NCBI RefSeq assembly: GCF_000299915.1 | Contig: NZ_AMRI01000005.1 | Location: forward strand, 1-64,000 | Source of the DNA: Gallaecimonas xiamenensis 3-C-1 | GTDB lineage: Bacteria > Pseudomonadota > Gammaproteobacteria > Enterobacterales > Gallaecimonadaceae | Length of the DNA stretch: 64,000 nucleotides | Direction: 5' to 3' | Part shown: positions 6,659 through 14,225 of the stretch, in pieces | How positions within the stretch are numbered: the first letter of the stretch is position 1 | How the letters are laid out: every line of letters starts with the position of its first letter | The notes under the pieces: model-generated | Told to the model about the DNA's origin: nothing | Database searches by the model: none | The model's input: only the letters and a program-made list of their open reading frames with translations | Program-made: the position numbers and the translations under genes

Positions 6659-9131
6659 GCTGGTAGGGCGTTTTTTCTGGCGGGAGCTGAAAAGGGCCGA
6701 CGTCCTTATCATGCTGGCCGCCATAGTGCTGGCGGTGGCCAGCGTGGTGTCCCTGGCCCGTTTTTCCGAGGTGCTCAACCAGGCCTTTAACCGCAAGGGC
6801 GCCAGCTTCCTGGCCGCCGATCTGGTGCTGCGCCACAGCCAGCCTTTGGACGCCGCCCTTGAAAAGCGCATCGAAGACAGCCCCTTGGCAAAGAGCCGCC
6901 AGACCCGCTTTACCACCATGCTTATCCAAGGGGATGCCATGGCCCTGGGGGCCCTGTACGCGGTGGATAAAAACTACCCCCTGCGGGGCCATGTCAAGGT
7001 GGCGGGCAGCCCCTTTGGCGAGGTCAGCGAGGTCCAGGGCGGCCCGCCCCCTGGGGAAATCTGGCTGGATAACCGCCTGGCCCAAGCCCTGGGGGCCAAC
7101 AAGGGCGACAGCATAGAGGTGGGTTATGCCACTCTCAGCCTCAGCCGCTTTTTGATTGAAGCCCCGGACGTGGGCCTTAACGTCTTTGCCGCCGCCCCTC
7201 CCGGGCTGATGAACCAGGCCGACCTGGCCGCCACCAAGGTTATCCAGCCCGGCTCCCGGGTGGGCTGGCGCTGGCTGTTCAAGGGCAGCCCCAAGGCCCT
7301 GGCGGACTTTGAGGCAAGCCTTGACGATGCCTTGCCGGCCGGCGCCGAATTTACCGACATCACCAGGGCCAATTCCCCCATCAGCGTCGCCCTGCAAAGG
7401 GCCGAGCGCTTCTTGTTGCTGTCGAGCCTGATGGGGGTGCTGCTGGCGGCGGTAGCCATAGGGGTGGCGGCCCGGCGTTTTTGTGACTCCCACGTCGACA
7501 CCGTGGCCCTGATCAAAGCCCTGGGGGGCACCCGCCGCCAGGTGGTGTGGCTCTTTACCGGCCAGCTGCTGCTGGTGCTGGCGGCCGGCTCCCTGCTGGG
7601 CCTGGGGTTGGGGCTGGGCTTGGTGCAGCTGTTGCTGGCCCAATACGGCGCCCTGTTGCCGCCGGATTTACCTGGGGCCAGCTGGGAACCGCTGTGGCTG
7701 GGGCTGGCGGTAGGGGCCATCTGCACCTTGGCCTTTGCCGCCTGGCCCTTGTGGCGGCTTTTGCAGGTGCCGCCCATCCGGGTGTGGCGGGAAGGGGCAG
7801 GGCAGGGGGATCAGGGCCGCGGCCATTACCTGCTGGTGCTGCTGGCGCTGTTTGGCGCCATCGGCCTTTTCACCCGTGACCTGAAACTGACCCTGGCGGT
7901 GGCGGCCGGGGTTGGGGTGGCGGTGCTGGCGGTGGCCCTGGCCAGCCTGCTGCTGCTAAAGGCGCTGGGGCGCAGCCGCCACCTGGGGGGCGCCTGGCGA
8001 CTGGCGGTGGCTGGCCTTGAGCGGCGCCGGGGCGCCAGCCTGGTGCAGCTGGGCAGCTTTACCCTGGCCTTGATGCTGATGATACTGGTGCAGCTGATCC
8101 AGTCGGATCTGCTGGCCGATTGGCAAAAGAGCCTGCCGGAAGACGCCCCCAATTATTTCGTGGTGAACGTGGCCCCGGAGGAAGTGGAGGCGGTGCAGGG
8201 CTTCTTGCAGCGCTACGGCAGCCAGGCCTCGGATCTCTATCCGGTGGTGCGGGCTCGCCTTACCGCCATCAACGACCAGGCCACGGTGGAGCCGGAAGCC
8301 GGCGCAGAGCCGGCCCAGCGCGGCGGCCGGGTCGGCATCGACCGGGAACTGAACCTGACCTGGCGCCAAAGCCTGCCCCCCAACAACCAGCTGCAAGAAG
8401 GGAGCTGGTGGCAGCAAGGGGCCGGCGACCAGGTGTCGGTGGAGTCGGGGGTGGCCGAGCGGCTCAAGCTCAAATTGGGGGACCAGGTAACCTTCCGCCT
8501 GGGCTCCCAGGACTTCTCGGCCAAGGTCAGCAGTATCCGCAAGGTGGACTGGCAGTCGATGCAGCCCAACTTCTTTATGATTTTCAGCCCCTCGGTGCTG
8601 GCCGATTTCCCGGCCAGCTACATTGCCAGCTTCCACCTCGAGGCCCAGCACAGGGCCGAGCTTGGCCAGCTGCTGCGTAGCCACCCCACCCTGACCCTGA
8701 TTGACGTGGACGCCATCATCAACCAGATCCGCAGCCTGATCAGCCAGGTGGCTTTGGCCCTGCGCTTTGTCTGGCTGCTGGTGGTGGCGGCTTCGCTGCT
8801 GGTGCTGCTGGCGGCGGTGCAGGCTAGCCTGGACGAGCGGCGCCGGGACCTGGGGGTATTGCGCACCCTGGGGGCGTCCGACCGCACCTTGCTGCGGGCC
8901 CTTGGCCTGGAATTTTTGCTGCTGGGGGGCCTGGCCGGGCTCTTGGCGGGGCTCACCAGCCAGCTCAGCCTCTACCTGCTGCAAACCCAGGTGCTGGATC
9001 TGCCGGTGAACCTGCACTGGCCCCTGTCCTTACTGGCCTTGGTGGGGGGCGCCCTGGGGGTGGCCATTCCGGCCCTGCTGCGGCTTTGGCCGTTACTGAG
9101 GCGCACGCCGCTGCGGCTTATCCGCAGCTAG
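6645..9131 (+). CDS. ybbP: ABC transporter permease YbbP (FtsX-like)
   Basis: An 828-residue permease with two FtsX-like domains. There is one membrane helix near the N-terminus, a large periplasmic region, three or four helices at about residues 265-375, a second cluster at about 395-490, another periplasmic region, and a C-terminal group at about 700-820. This layout matches the ten-helix YbbP/LolCE-like permeases, and the length is close to the enterobacterial protein. It is translated in overlap with ybbA. Its UAG stop lies in a CTAG shared with the convergent flavoprotein gene. Confidence 0.92.
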   Translation: MMRPELVGRFFWRELKRADVLIMLAAIVLAVASVVSLARFSEVLNQAFNRKGASFLAADLVLRHSQPLDAALEKRIEDSPLAKSRQTRFTTMLIQGDAMALGALYAVDKNYPLRGHVKVAGSPFGEVSEVQGGPPPGEIWLDNRLAQALGANKGDSIEVGYATLSLSRFLIEAPDVGLNVFAAAPPGLMNQADLAATKVIQPGSRVGWRWLFKGSPKALADFEASLDDALPAGAEFTDITRANSPISVALQRAERFLLLSSLMGVLLAAVAIGVAARRFCDSHVDTVALIKALGGTRRQVVWLFTGQLLLVLAAGSLLGLGLGLGLVQLLLAQYGALLPPDLPGASWEPLWLGLAVGAICTLAFAAWPLWRLLQVPPIRVWREGAGQGDQGRGHYLLVLLALFGAIGLFTRDLKLTLAVAAGVGVAVLAVALASLLLLKALGRSRHLGGAWRLAVAGLERRRGASLVQLGSFTLALMLMILVQLIQSDLLADWQKSLPEDAPNYFVVNVAPEEVEAVQGFLQRYGSQASDLYPVVRARLTAINDQATVEPEAGAEPAQRGGRVGIDRELNLTWRQSLPPNNQLQEGSWWQQGAGDQVSVESGVAERLKLKLGDQVTFRLGSQDFSAKVSSIRKVDWQSMQPNFFMIFSPSVLADFPASYIASFHLEAQHRAELGQLLRSHPTLTLIDVDAIINQIRSLISQVALALRFVWLLVVAASLLVLLAAVQASLDERRRDLGVLRTLGASDRTLLRALGLEFLLLGGLAGLLAGLTSQLSLYLLQTQVLDLPVNLHWPLSLLALVGGALGVAIPALLRLWPLLRRTPLRLIRS

Positions 9132-10447
9132 GCCGGGGCCAGCAGCTCTTCCATCGCCAGCAGCAGCCGCTCCACCGGCAGGTCCGGCTGCTCGGCGCTG
9201 AGACCGGCCAGCAGCTGGTGGGCCGGCTGGGGGCTGGCCGCCAGCTCAAGGAGCCGTCTTGCCACCTTGTCCGGCACGAACAGCGACTCCTGGGCTCTGC
9301 CTCTGCCCACCAGTGTGGTGGGGGCCAGCTGCGGCTGGGCGGTACGAAAGCGCCAAAAGTCTGCCCTGGGCCAGCGCTGCTCGGCCTGGTAAATGCGCCA
9401 ATGGTTGCCAAGGTACTGGCCAAAATCCTGGGCTACGGCGTCGTGGTAGGCCTTTTTGAGCTTACCGTCGCCGAACAGGGCGTCGGCGGCGGCCCTGGCC
9501 GCCTGAATGCCGGTGGCCAGGGCCCGGGGTATGCCGGAGGCGGACAAGGGATCGTGGCTGGCCACGGCGTCGCCAGCGGCAACGATGGGAGCCTTGTCTG
9601 GCGGCGGCGTGACCCGCGCCGAATAGGCCGGAGAGGCCCTGGGGGTCGGCTGCGGGCCATCTAAGCTTACCAGCCGGCGCAGGTGGCGGGTGCCGGCCAG
9701 CAGCGCAAACCAGGCATCGCCCTTGGCCAGGCGCTGCTGTTGGATGAGCCCCTGGTCGCTCATCAAGGACACCGCCAGCCTGCCGTCCGGCAGGGGCGAG
9801 CCATACCACCAGCCGTATTCGCAGGCCTCCACCAGGGTGAAGGCCTCGGTCTGCTGGCCGTCGGCCCTTGGCAACCAATTGGCCAGGCCCATCAGGTTGT
9901 CGTACCTGACCCTGACCGCCCCGGCTTGCAGCGACCAGGGGGAAGCCCGGCCGGCGGCGTCAATCACGTAACGGCAGGTCAGGTGCCGGAGCTGCCCTTG
10001 GGCATCCGTTACCTGTACCTGCCAACCTGCCTCAGTGCGGGCCAGCTGCTCGACCCGGCTTTGAGTCCACAGCTCGCCCCCTTGCTGCTGCACGGCATCG
10101 GCCAGCAGTTGTTCGAAGGCCCTGCGGTTCAGGCCCCAGCCGCTGCCGTGCAGGGTGAAAATAAAGTCCAGGCAATGGAGCTCGTCGCTGCCCCAGGCCG
10201 CCTGGTTGCCCCAGATGTTGAGTTGTTGCTGGCCGCTGAACGCCTCCCAGACTCCCAGGTAACGCAGCAGCTCCCGGGTGCCGGGGGACAGGGCCTCGCC
10301 GACCTTGTCCTGTTGGTAGTCCCCCCTTTCCACCACCAATACCTTGATGTCGGGCCGTTTTCTAAGGGTAAGGGCGGCGGCGGCCCCGGCAGGGCCGCCA
10401 CCGATGATAAGGACGTCAAAGTCCGGCTTACTTGCTGGCATAGGCAT
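9128..10447 (-). CDS. LodB-like FAD-dependent oxidoreductase (quinone cofactor maturation)
   Basis: A 439-residue flavoprotein of the tryptophan-halogenase/geranylgeranyl-reductase type. It has a Rossmann motif DVLIIGGGPAGAAAALTLRK near residue 10, a GWGLNR segment and the second FAD motif APIVAAGDAVASHDPLSASG. Next to a LodA-like gene this is the expected LodB partner. In Marinomonas, LodB is needed to form the cysteine tryptophylquinone of LodA. The start lies inside the end of the lodA-like gene (20-base overlap), so translation is coupled. A second ATG two codons later is equally possible. The role in cofactor formation is inferred from the pair. Confidence 0.85.
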   Translation of the reverse strand: MPMPASKPDFDVLIIGGGPAGAAAALTLRKRPDIKVLVVERGDYQQDKVGEALSPGTRELLRYLGVWEAFSGQQQLNIWGNQAAWGSDELHCLDFIFTLHGSGWGLNRRAFEQLLADAVQQQGGELWTQSRVEQLARTEAGWQVQVTDAQGQLRHLTCRYVIDAAGRASPWSLQAGAVRVRYDNLMGLANWLPRADGQQTEAFTLVEACEYGWWYGSPLPDGRLAVSLMSDQGLIQQQRLAKGDAWFALLAGTRHLRRLVSLDGPQPTPRASPAYSARVTPPPDKAPIVAAGDAVASHDPLSASGIPRALATGIQAARAAADALFGDGKLKKAYHDAVAQDFGQYLGNHWRIYQAEQRWPRADFWRFRTAQPQLAPTTLVGRGRAQESLFVPDKVARRLLELAASPQPAHQLLAGLSAEQPDLPVERLLLAMEELLAPA

Positions 10448-12410
10448 TATTGAGGGCCGCCTGGGCCAGTTGGCTGTAGTTGCGCTCCGTTTCCACCAGG
10501 TAGGGAATGGCCTCGGTGCCACGGTTGATGATAAAGCCCAGCATGGACCAGGACTGGATCATCTGGCTGGCGGAGTTGATGCCGCGCTGGTATTCCACAT
10601 TCTGGCCGGCGGGGATCACCGGTTGCTGGTCGATGTTGCTGACATAGGCGTCCAGCACCTGCTCGTGGGCCTCCAGGGCACCGGTAACCACGTTGAAAGG
10701 GCTTTGTGGCGGCCACCAGTAGACGTAGAAGGCCGGGGGCACCTCGATGCCGGAGCCGTCGGCCAGCTGGTTGACGTGGATGTCGGTGATGTTGGGGGTT
10801 TGCACCGTGCATTCGTGGAAGTCGGCCATCCAGGGAATGGCCATGCGCTTGGTGAGGTCCCCGGGCTCGCAGCCGCCACCGGCGGTTTCGTCGGCGCTGA
10901 TGGACAGGCCGTGTTGGATGTAGTGGTTGGCCATTTCCTGGTAGCCGCCGTTGTCATGGGCCAGGGCCAGCTGGAAGGGCTTTTGGTAAATGGGGGCGTT
11001 GCGCACGCTCCAGGTCACCTCTATGCCCGGGGAGAAGGGCCCTCCTACGCAGTTGCTGATATCCACCAGATCCAGGGCGGCGCCCGGATCTGGTTCGGCA
11101 GCCGGTTCGGTGCAAAAACGGCCGGCCGCCCATTGGTGCAGGTAAAAATACTGGGTGGGGGTCAGGCTCAGGAACTTGTAGATGGGGCCTTGGTTGGTGA
11201 CCGAGTTGTCGCCGGAGTTCAGTGGCATCAGCGGTACGCCGTCGGCGGCGAACAGCTGGGCCGGGCCCTTTTTCAGCTGGGCGTAATGTTGCTGGTAGTC
11301 CTCTGGCAGCAGCGGCAGCCGGAAGTAGTGGAAGTAGGCCCAGCGGTTGGCGGCGTTGGCCGGGGAGTTATCGCGGATATCGAAGTCGGGGTGGGCAAAC
11401 TCGGTCATGGTGGGCACGTTGGCCACCCATTTATAACCGCCGGGGCGGCGGATGATGGGCAGTACGTCCCGGTCGAAATTGACCACATGCTCGGGGTTGA
11501 AGCCCTGCAAGGGGTGGTAGCCGGGCAGTTCGGGGAAATGGCCCTGGGTACCGGGGAACAGGGCCGGGTCGGCGTCCAGCTTGCGAATGGCCACATCGGC
11601 CATGGTATCGGCCAGGGTAATGATATTGACCGTCTCGGGGGCGAACTTGGGGCTGCCGACCAGCAGCCAGGCCGAGTCGGCCTCATGGACGCTGCCGTCG
11701 CTCAAGGTCACCCGCGCTACCACAAAGCCGTCCGAGATATCGTCCCAGTAGCCGGCAGCGCCGCGAAAGGAGGTGATGTCTGCCGAGCCGGTGACCCTGC
11801 CAAAGCCCCCCAAAGCCACCAGGTTGCCTTTGGCGTCCATGCGCAGCTCGCCCAGCACGTCGATTTGCTGGCCACCGGCACTGGCGGGCGGGAAGGAGCC
11901 GCAGTGGTAGTCGGCGGGGATGTTGTAGCGGCTGAAGGCCACCTGGCTGTGGGGCTGGGTGATGGAGCGCGGGCCTGGGTCGATGATCAGGGCCTGGCGG
12001 GCCTTATGGTCGGTGACATCGGGATTGTTGTGGGGCACATGCTGGTTTGCGTAACTGTTGTGGTGGCCAAATTCCAGATCACCCTGCAGCTCGGAGAAGG
12101 TGTACCAGATGGGCTTTTTGTTGGCGATGTGGACAGTCCACTCGATCTTGGCCACCTCGGGGCTGTCCAGGTTGATCTCCTGGCCCTGGCCGTCCTGGTC
12201 GTAGCGAAACAGCCTGAATTTGGCGGCCTGGCGCTTGATGGCACCGGTGCGGTCTTTGAAGCGAAGGGGCTCGCCGGGCTGTTCGTTGCCCCATTGGTCG
12301 CAGGGGATGGGCAGCCCCCCAGTCTTGGTTGGCGCCAGGTAAAACTCGTCGATGCTGTTGCCGAGCCGGGCAACACCGATACGGGGGTGGATCTCGAAAC
12401 GTGAGGACAT
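10428..12410 (-). CDS. LodA-like CTQ-dependent amine / amino-acid oxidase
   Basis: A 660-residue protein of the LodA/GoxA family (lysine epsilon-oxidase and glycine oxidase are known members), which uses a self-made cysteine tryptophylquinone and releases hydrogen peroxide. The family N-terminus FEIHPRIGVARLGNS and FYLAPTKTGGLPIP are clear. In PWMADFHEC, Asp530 and Cys534 keep the Asp-x3-Cys spacing of LodA Asp512/Cys516. The Trp pair in VYWWPPQ (565-566) is a candidate for the other half of the cofactor, but I could not align it with confidence. No signal peptide is visible. The ATG chosen has AGGG upstream; one three codons earlier is too close to it. The substrate cannot be told from sequence. 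Confidence 0.87.
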   Translation of the reverse strand: MSSRFEIHPRIGVARLGNSIDEFYLAPTKTGGLPIPCDQWGNEQPGEPLRFKDRTGAIKRQAAKFRLFRYDQDGQGQEINLDSPEVAKIEWTVHIANKKPIWYTFSELQGDLEFGHHNSYANQHVPHNNPDVTDHKARQALIIDPGPRSITQPHSQVAFSRYNIPADYHCGSFPPASAGGQQIDVLGELRMDAKGNLVALGGFGRVTGSADITSFRGAAGYWDDISDGFVVARVTLSDGSVHEADSAWLLVGSPKFAPETVNIITLADTMADVAIRKLDADPALFPGTQGHFPELPGYHPLQGFNPEHVVNFDRDVLPIIRRPGGYKWVANVPTMTEFAHPDFDIRDNSPANAANRWAYFHYFRLPLLPEDYQQHYAQLKKGPAQLFAADGVPLMPLNSGDNSVTNQGPIYKFLSLTPTQYFYLHQWAAGRFCTEPAAEPDPGAALDLVDISNCVGGPFSPGIEVTWSVRNAPIYQKPFQLALAHDNGGYQEMANHYIQHGLSISADETAGGGCEPGDLTKRMAIPWMADFHECTVQTPNITDIHVNQLADGSGIEVPPAFYVYWWPPQSPFNVVTGALEAHEQVLDAYVSNIDQQPVIPAGQNVEYQRGINSASQMIQSWSMLGFIINRGTEAIPYLVETERNYSQLAQAALNNAYASK

Positions 12411-12580
12411 GACATTCATCCCTAAGCTGTCTGATGGCTGCCGCTGCGCGGCAGGGTAGTTCCCTTACGGCTAGGAGGGTGGCACCGGCATGGCCGGGGC
12501 ACAGGCGTTTAGAGTATTGGTAGCAAGTGGTCAATCTGCAACCAGTGGTCTTTGAAGTGACGCCATTTACGGTCAAAATT

Positions 12581-12596
12581 ATACCCGTGGGGGTAT
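12581..12596. promoter_or_regulatory. CsoR-type operator 1
   Basis: ATACCC-GTGG-GGGTAT is a 6-bp inverted repeat with the G-tract architecture known for CsoR-family operators. It lies upstream of TTGATC (12599-12604), a candidate -35 element. The likely ligand is the CsoR-family protein encoded at the end of the same operon. Confidence 0.75.
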
Positions 12597-12617
12597 GTTG
12601 ATCTTGCCGCCTCTAAC

Positions 12618-12637
12618 ATATACCCTTGGGGGTATAT
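12618..12637. promoter_or_regulatory. CsoR-type operator 2, next to the ribosome binding site
   Basis: ATATACCC-TTGG-GGGTATAT is a perfect 8-bp inverted repeat with a 4-base centre. Its centre is 39 bp from that of operator 1, and its right arm directly abuts the AGGAGG of the first gene. TATACC within it may serve as the -10 element. Bound repressor would block the promoter. The sequence closely resembles the TACCC...GGGGGTAT operators known for CsoR proteins. Confidence 0.8.
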
Positions 12638-12648
12638 AGGAGGTGCTT

Positions 12649-13083
12649 ATGTCATTGCCCGTTTCTGCCTGCCATCAATTTTCCGACACCCTGTACTGCG
12701 CCGGCCAGCCCAGCGCCGCAGAGCTGGCCGCCTGCCGCGACCAGGGGGTGAAGACCGTTATCAACCTGACCCTTAGCAAGGAACAGCCCTTTGACGAAGC
12801 GGCCGAGGCCAAGGCCCTGGGCCTTGGCTACCACCATCTGCCCATCGCCGGCCCCCTGGATATGAACCCGGCCAATTGCCAGGCCCTCAAGGCGCTGCTG
12901 GCCGAGGCTCAAGGGCCGGTGCTGCTCCATTGCGGCACCGCCAATAGGGCGGGGGGTATGTTGGCGGCCCTGGCCTATCACTGTGACGGCCAGCCGCTGG
13001 ACCAGGCCTTGGCCCTGGGCCGCAAGGGCGGCCTGACCCAACTCGAAGGCGCGGTGCGCCAATGTCTGTGTGGAGGTGAATGA
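12649..13083 (+). CDS. DUF442 / TIGR01244-type sulfurtransferase-phosphatase
   Basis: A 144-residue single-domain protein of the beta-lactamase-hydrolase-like/DUF442 type, related to dual-specificity phosphatases. The active-site loop is HCGTANR, with Cys95 and Arg100: a six-residue CX4R loop like that of rhodaneses rather than the CX5R of phosphatases. The family opening FSDTLYCAGQPSAAEL is clear. The ATG has AGGAGG five bases upstream. As first gene of a CsoR-controlled operon with a YgaP-like membrane protein, a role in handling sulfane sulfur or persulfide is likely by context; a phosphatase activity is not excluded. Confidence 0.85.
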   Translation: MSLPVSACHQFSDTLYCAGQPSAAELAACRDQGVKTVINLTLSKEQPFDEAAEAKALGLGYHHLPIAGPLDMNPANCQALKALLAEAQGPVLLHCGTANRAGGMLAALAYHCDGQPLDQALALGRKGGLTQLEGAVRQCLCGGE

Positions 13084-13283
13084 TGAACGTCGACAAAGTG
13101 GTGATGCGATTTGCCGGCCTGATGGTGCTGGTCAGCCTGCTGCTGGCCTGGGCCTTCAGCCCTTACTGGCTGTGGTTGACCGCCTTTGTGGGGGCCAATC
13201 TGTTCCAAGCTTCCTTTACTGGATTTTGCCCCCTGGCGATGCTGCTGAAAAAGCTCGGGGTTAAAACCGGCACTGCCTTCTAA
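13083..13283 (+). CDS. DUF2892 / YgaP-like small membrane protein
   Basis: A 66-residue protein with two membrane helices (about residues 10-25 and 30-48). It resembles the C-terminal membrane domain that YgaP-type membrane rhodaneses carry, and the motif TGFCPLAMLLKKLGV is typical. The ATG chosen lies six to seven bases after GGAGG; an ATG one codon earlier overlaps the previous stop. With the DUF442 protein before it, the pair would rebuild in two chains what YgaP has in one: a sulfurtransferase domain plus membrane anchor. That pairing is inference. Confidence 0.85.
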   Translation: MNVDKVVMRFAGLMVLVSLLLAWAFSPYWLWLTAFVGANLFQASFTGFCPLAMLLKKLGVKTGTAF

Positions 13284-13292
13284 GGAGCCAGG

Positions 13293-14225
13293 ATGACCCG
13301 CCTGCTTGCCCTTGTGCTGTTGGCCTGGCCGGCCCTGGCTGCGCCATTGACCCTAAAAACCCAGACCCTGGCCGACACCCTGGCCCTGGAAGGCCTGGTG
13401 GAAGCCAGCAACAGCGCTACTGTGTCGGCCCAGACCTCGGGCCGGGTGGCCCAGGTGCTGGTGGATGTAGGGGACCAGGTTCCGGCGGGGGCCGTTATCC
13501 TCAGGATCCACGCCCTGGAGCAATCCCAGGCCCTGGACCGAGCCAAGGCCAGCCTGGCAGCCAGCCAGGCGGCCCTTACCCAGGCCCGCCAGGAATGGCA
13601 GCGGGTGTCGAGCCTGGTGGCGCAAAAGCTGTTGCCCCAGGCCGAACTGGACAAGGCCAGGGCCAGCCTCGACAGCGCCAGCGCAGGCGCCAAGGCGGCC
13701 AAGGCGGCGGTAGCTACCGCCGATGAACAGCTGGCCTACACCGAGATCAAGGCCCCCTACAGCGGCGTGGTCAGCGCCCGGCTGGTGGAACCCGGGGAGC
13801 TGGTGCTGCCCGGCACGCCGCTGATGAGTGGTTTTGACCCGGCCAGTTTGCGCCTGCACCTGGATCTGCCCGCCAGCCTGGCCAGTGCTGCCCGCCAATA
13901 CCAGTGGGCCAGGGTGGCCGGCCAGGCCCCGGACAAGCTGCTGTTTTTCCCCACCGCCGACGGCCAGAGCGGCACGGTGCGGCTGCGCCTGCAGCTGGGG
14001 CCGGCCTTCGCCGCCATGCCGGGGCAATGGCTGAAGGTGGTGGTCAAAGTGGGTGAGCACCAGGGCCTGCTGGTACCCAAGCGCCTGGTCAAACGCCAAG
14101 GAGAACTGCAACTGGTGCGGATGGCCGGCGGCAGCTGGCGGGCGGTGCGGCTGGGGGCGGCCTTGGGGGACCAGCTGGAAGTGCTGAGCGGCCTTGGCGC
14201 CGGTGAGGAGCTGGCCGATGACTAA
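13293..14225 (+). CDS. RND efflux periplasmic adaptor (HlyD/MFP family)
   Basis: 310 residues with a signal peptide (about 1-16). A biotinyl/lipoyl-like half domain (about 28-65) is followed by a helical hairpin (about 75-140) and beta-barrel regions, the order of RND membrane fusion proteins. AAGGAGCCAGG precedes the ATG. It overlaps the pump gene by 8 bases and would link that pump to an outer-membrane channel. No channel gene is present in the operon, so a TolC-like protein elsewhere is probably used. Confidence 0.9.
   Translation: MTRLLALVLLAWPALAAPLTLKTQTLADTLALEGLVEASNSATVSAQTSGRVAQVLVDVGDQVPAGAVILRIHALEQSQALDRAKASLAASQAALTQARQEWQRVSSLVAQKLLPQAELDKARASLDSASAGAKAAKAAVATADEQLAYTEIKAPYSGVVSARLVEPGELVLPGTPLMSGFDPASLRLHLDLPASLASAARQYQWARVAGQAPDKLLFFPTADGQSGTVRLRLQLGPAFAAMPGQWLKVVVKVGEHQGLLVPKRLVKRQGELQLVRMAGGSWRAVRLGAALGDQLEVLSGLGAGEELADD

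Noticed and set aside
10344-12404. Plus-strand reading frame of 686 codons opposite the lodA-like gene
   Set aside because: It is the antisense shadow of a well-supported LodA-like gene; its translation is Gly/Val/His-rich with no family signature and no ribosome binding site. The GC-rich codon use opens such frames.
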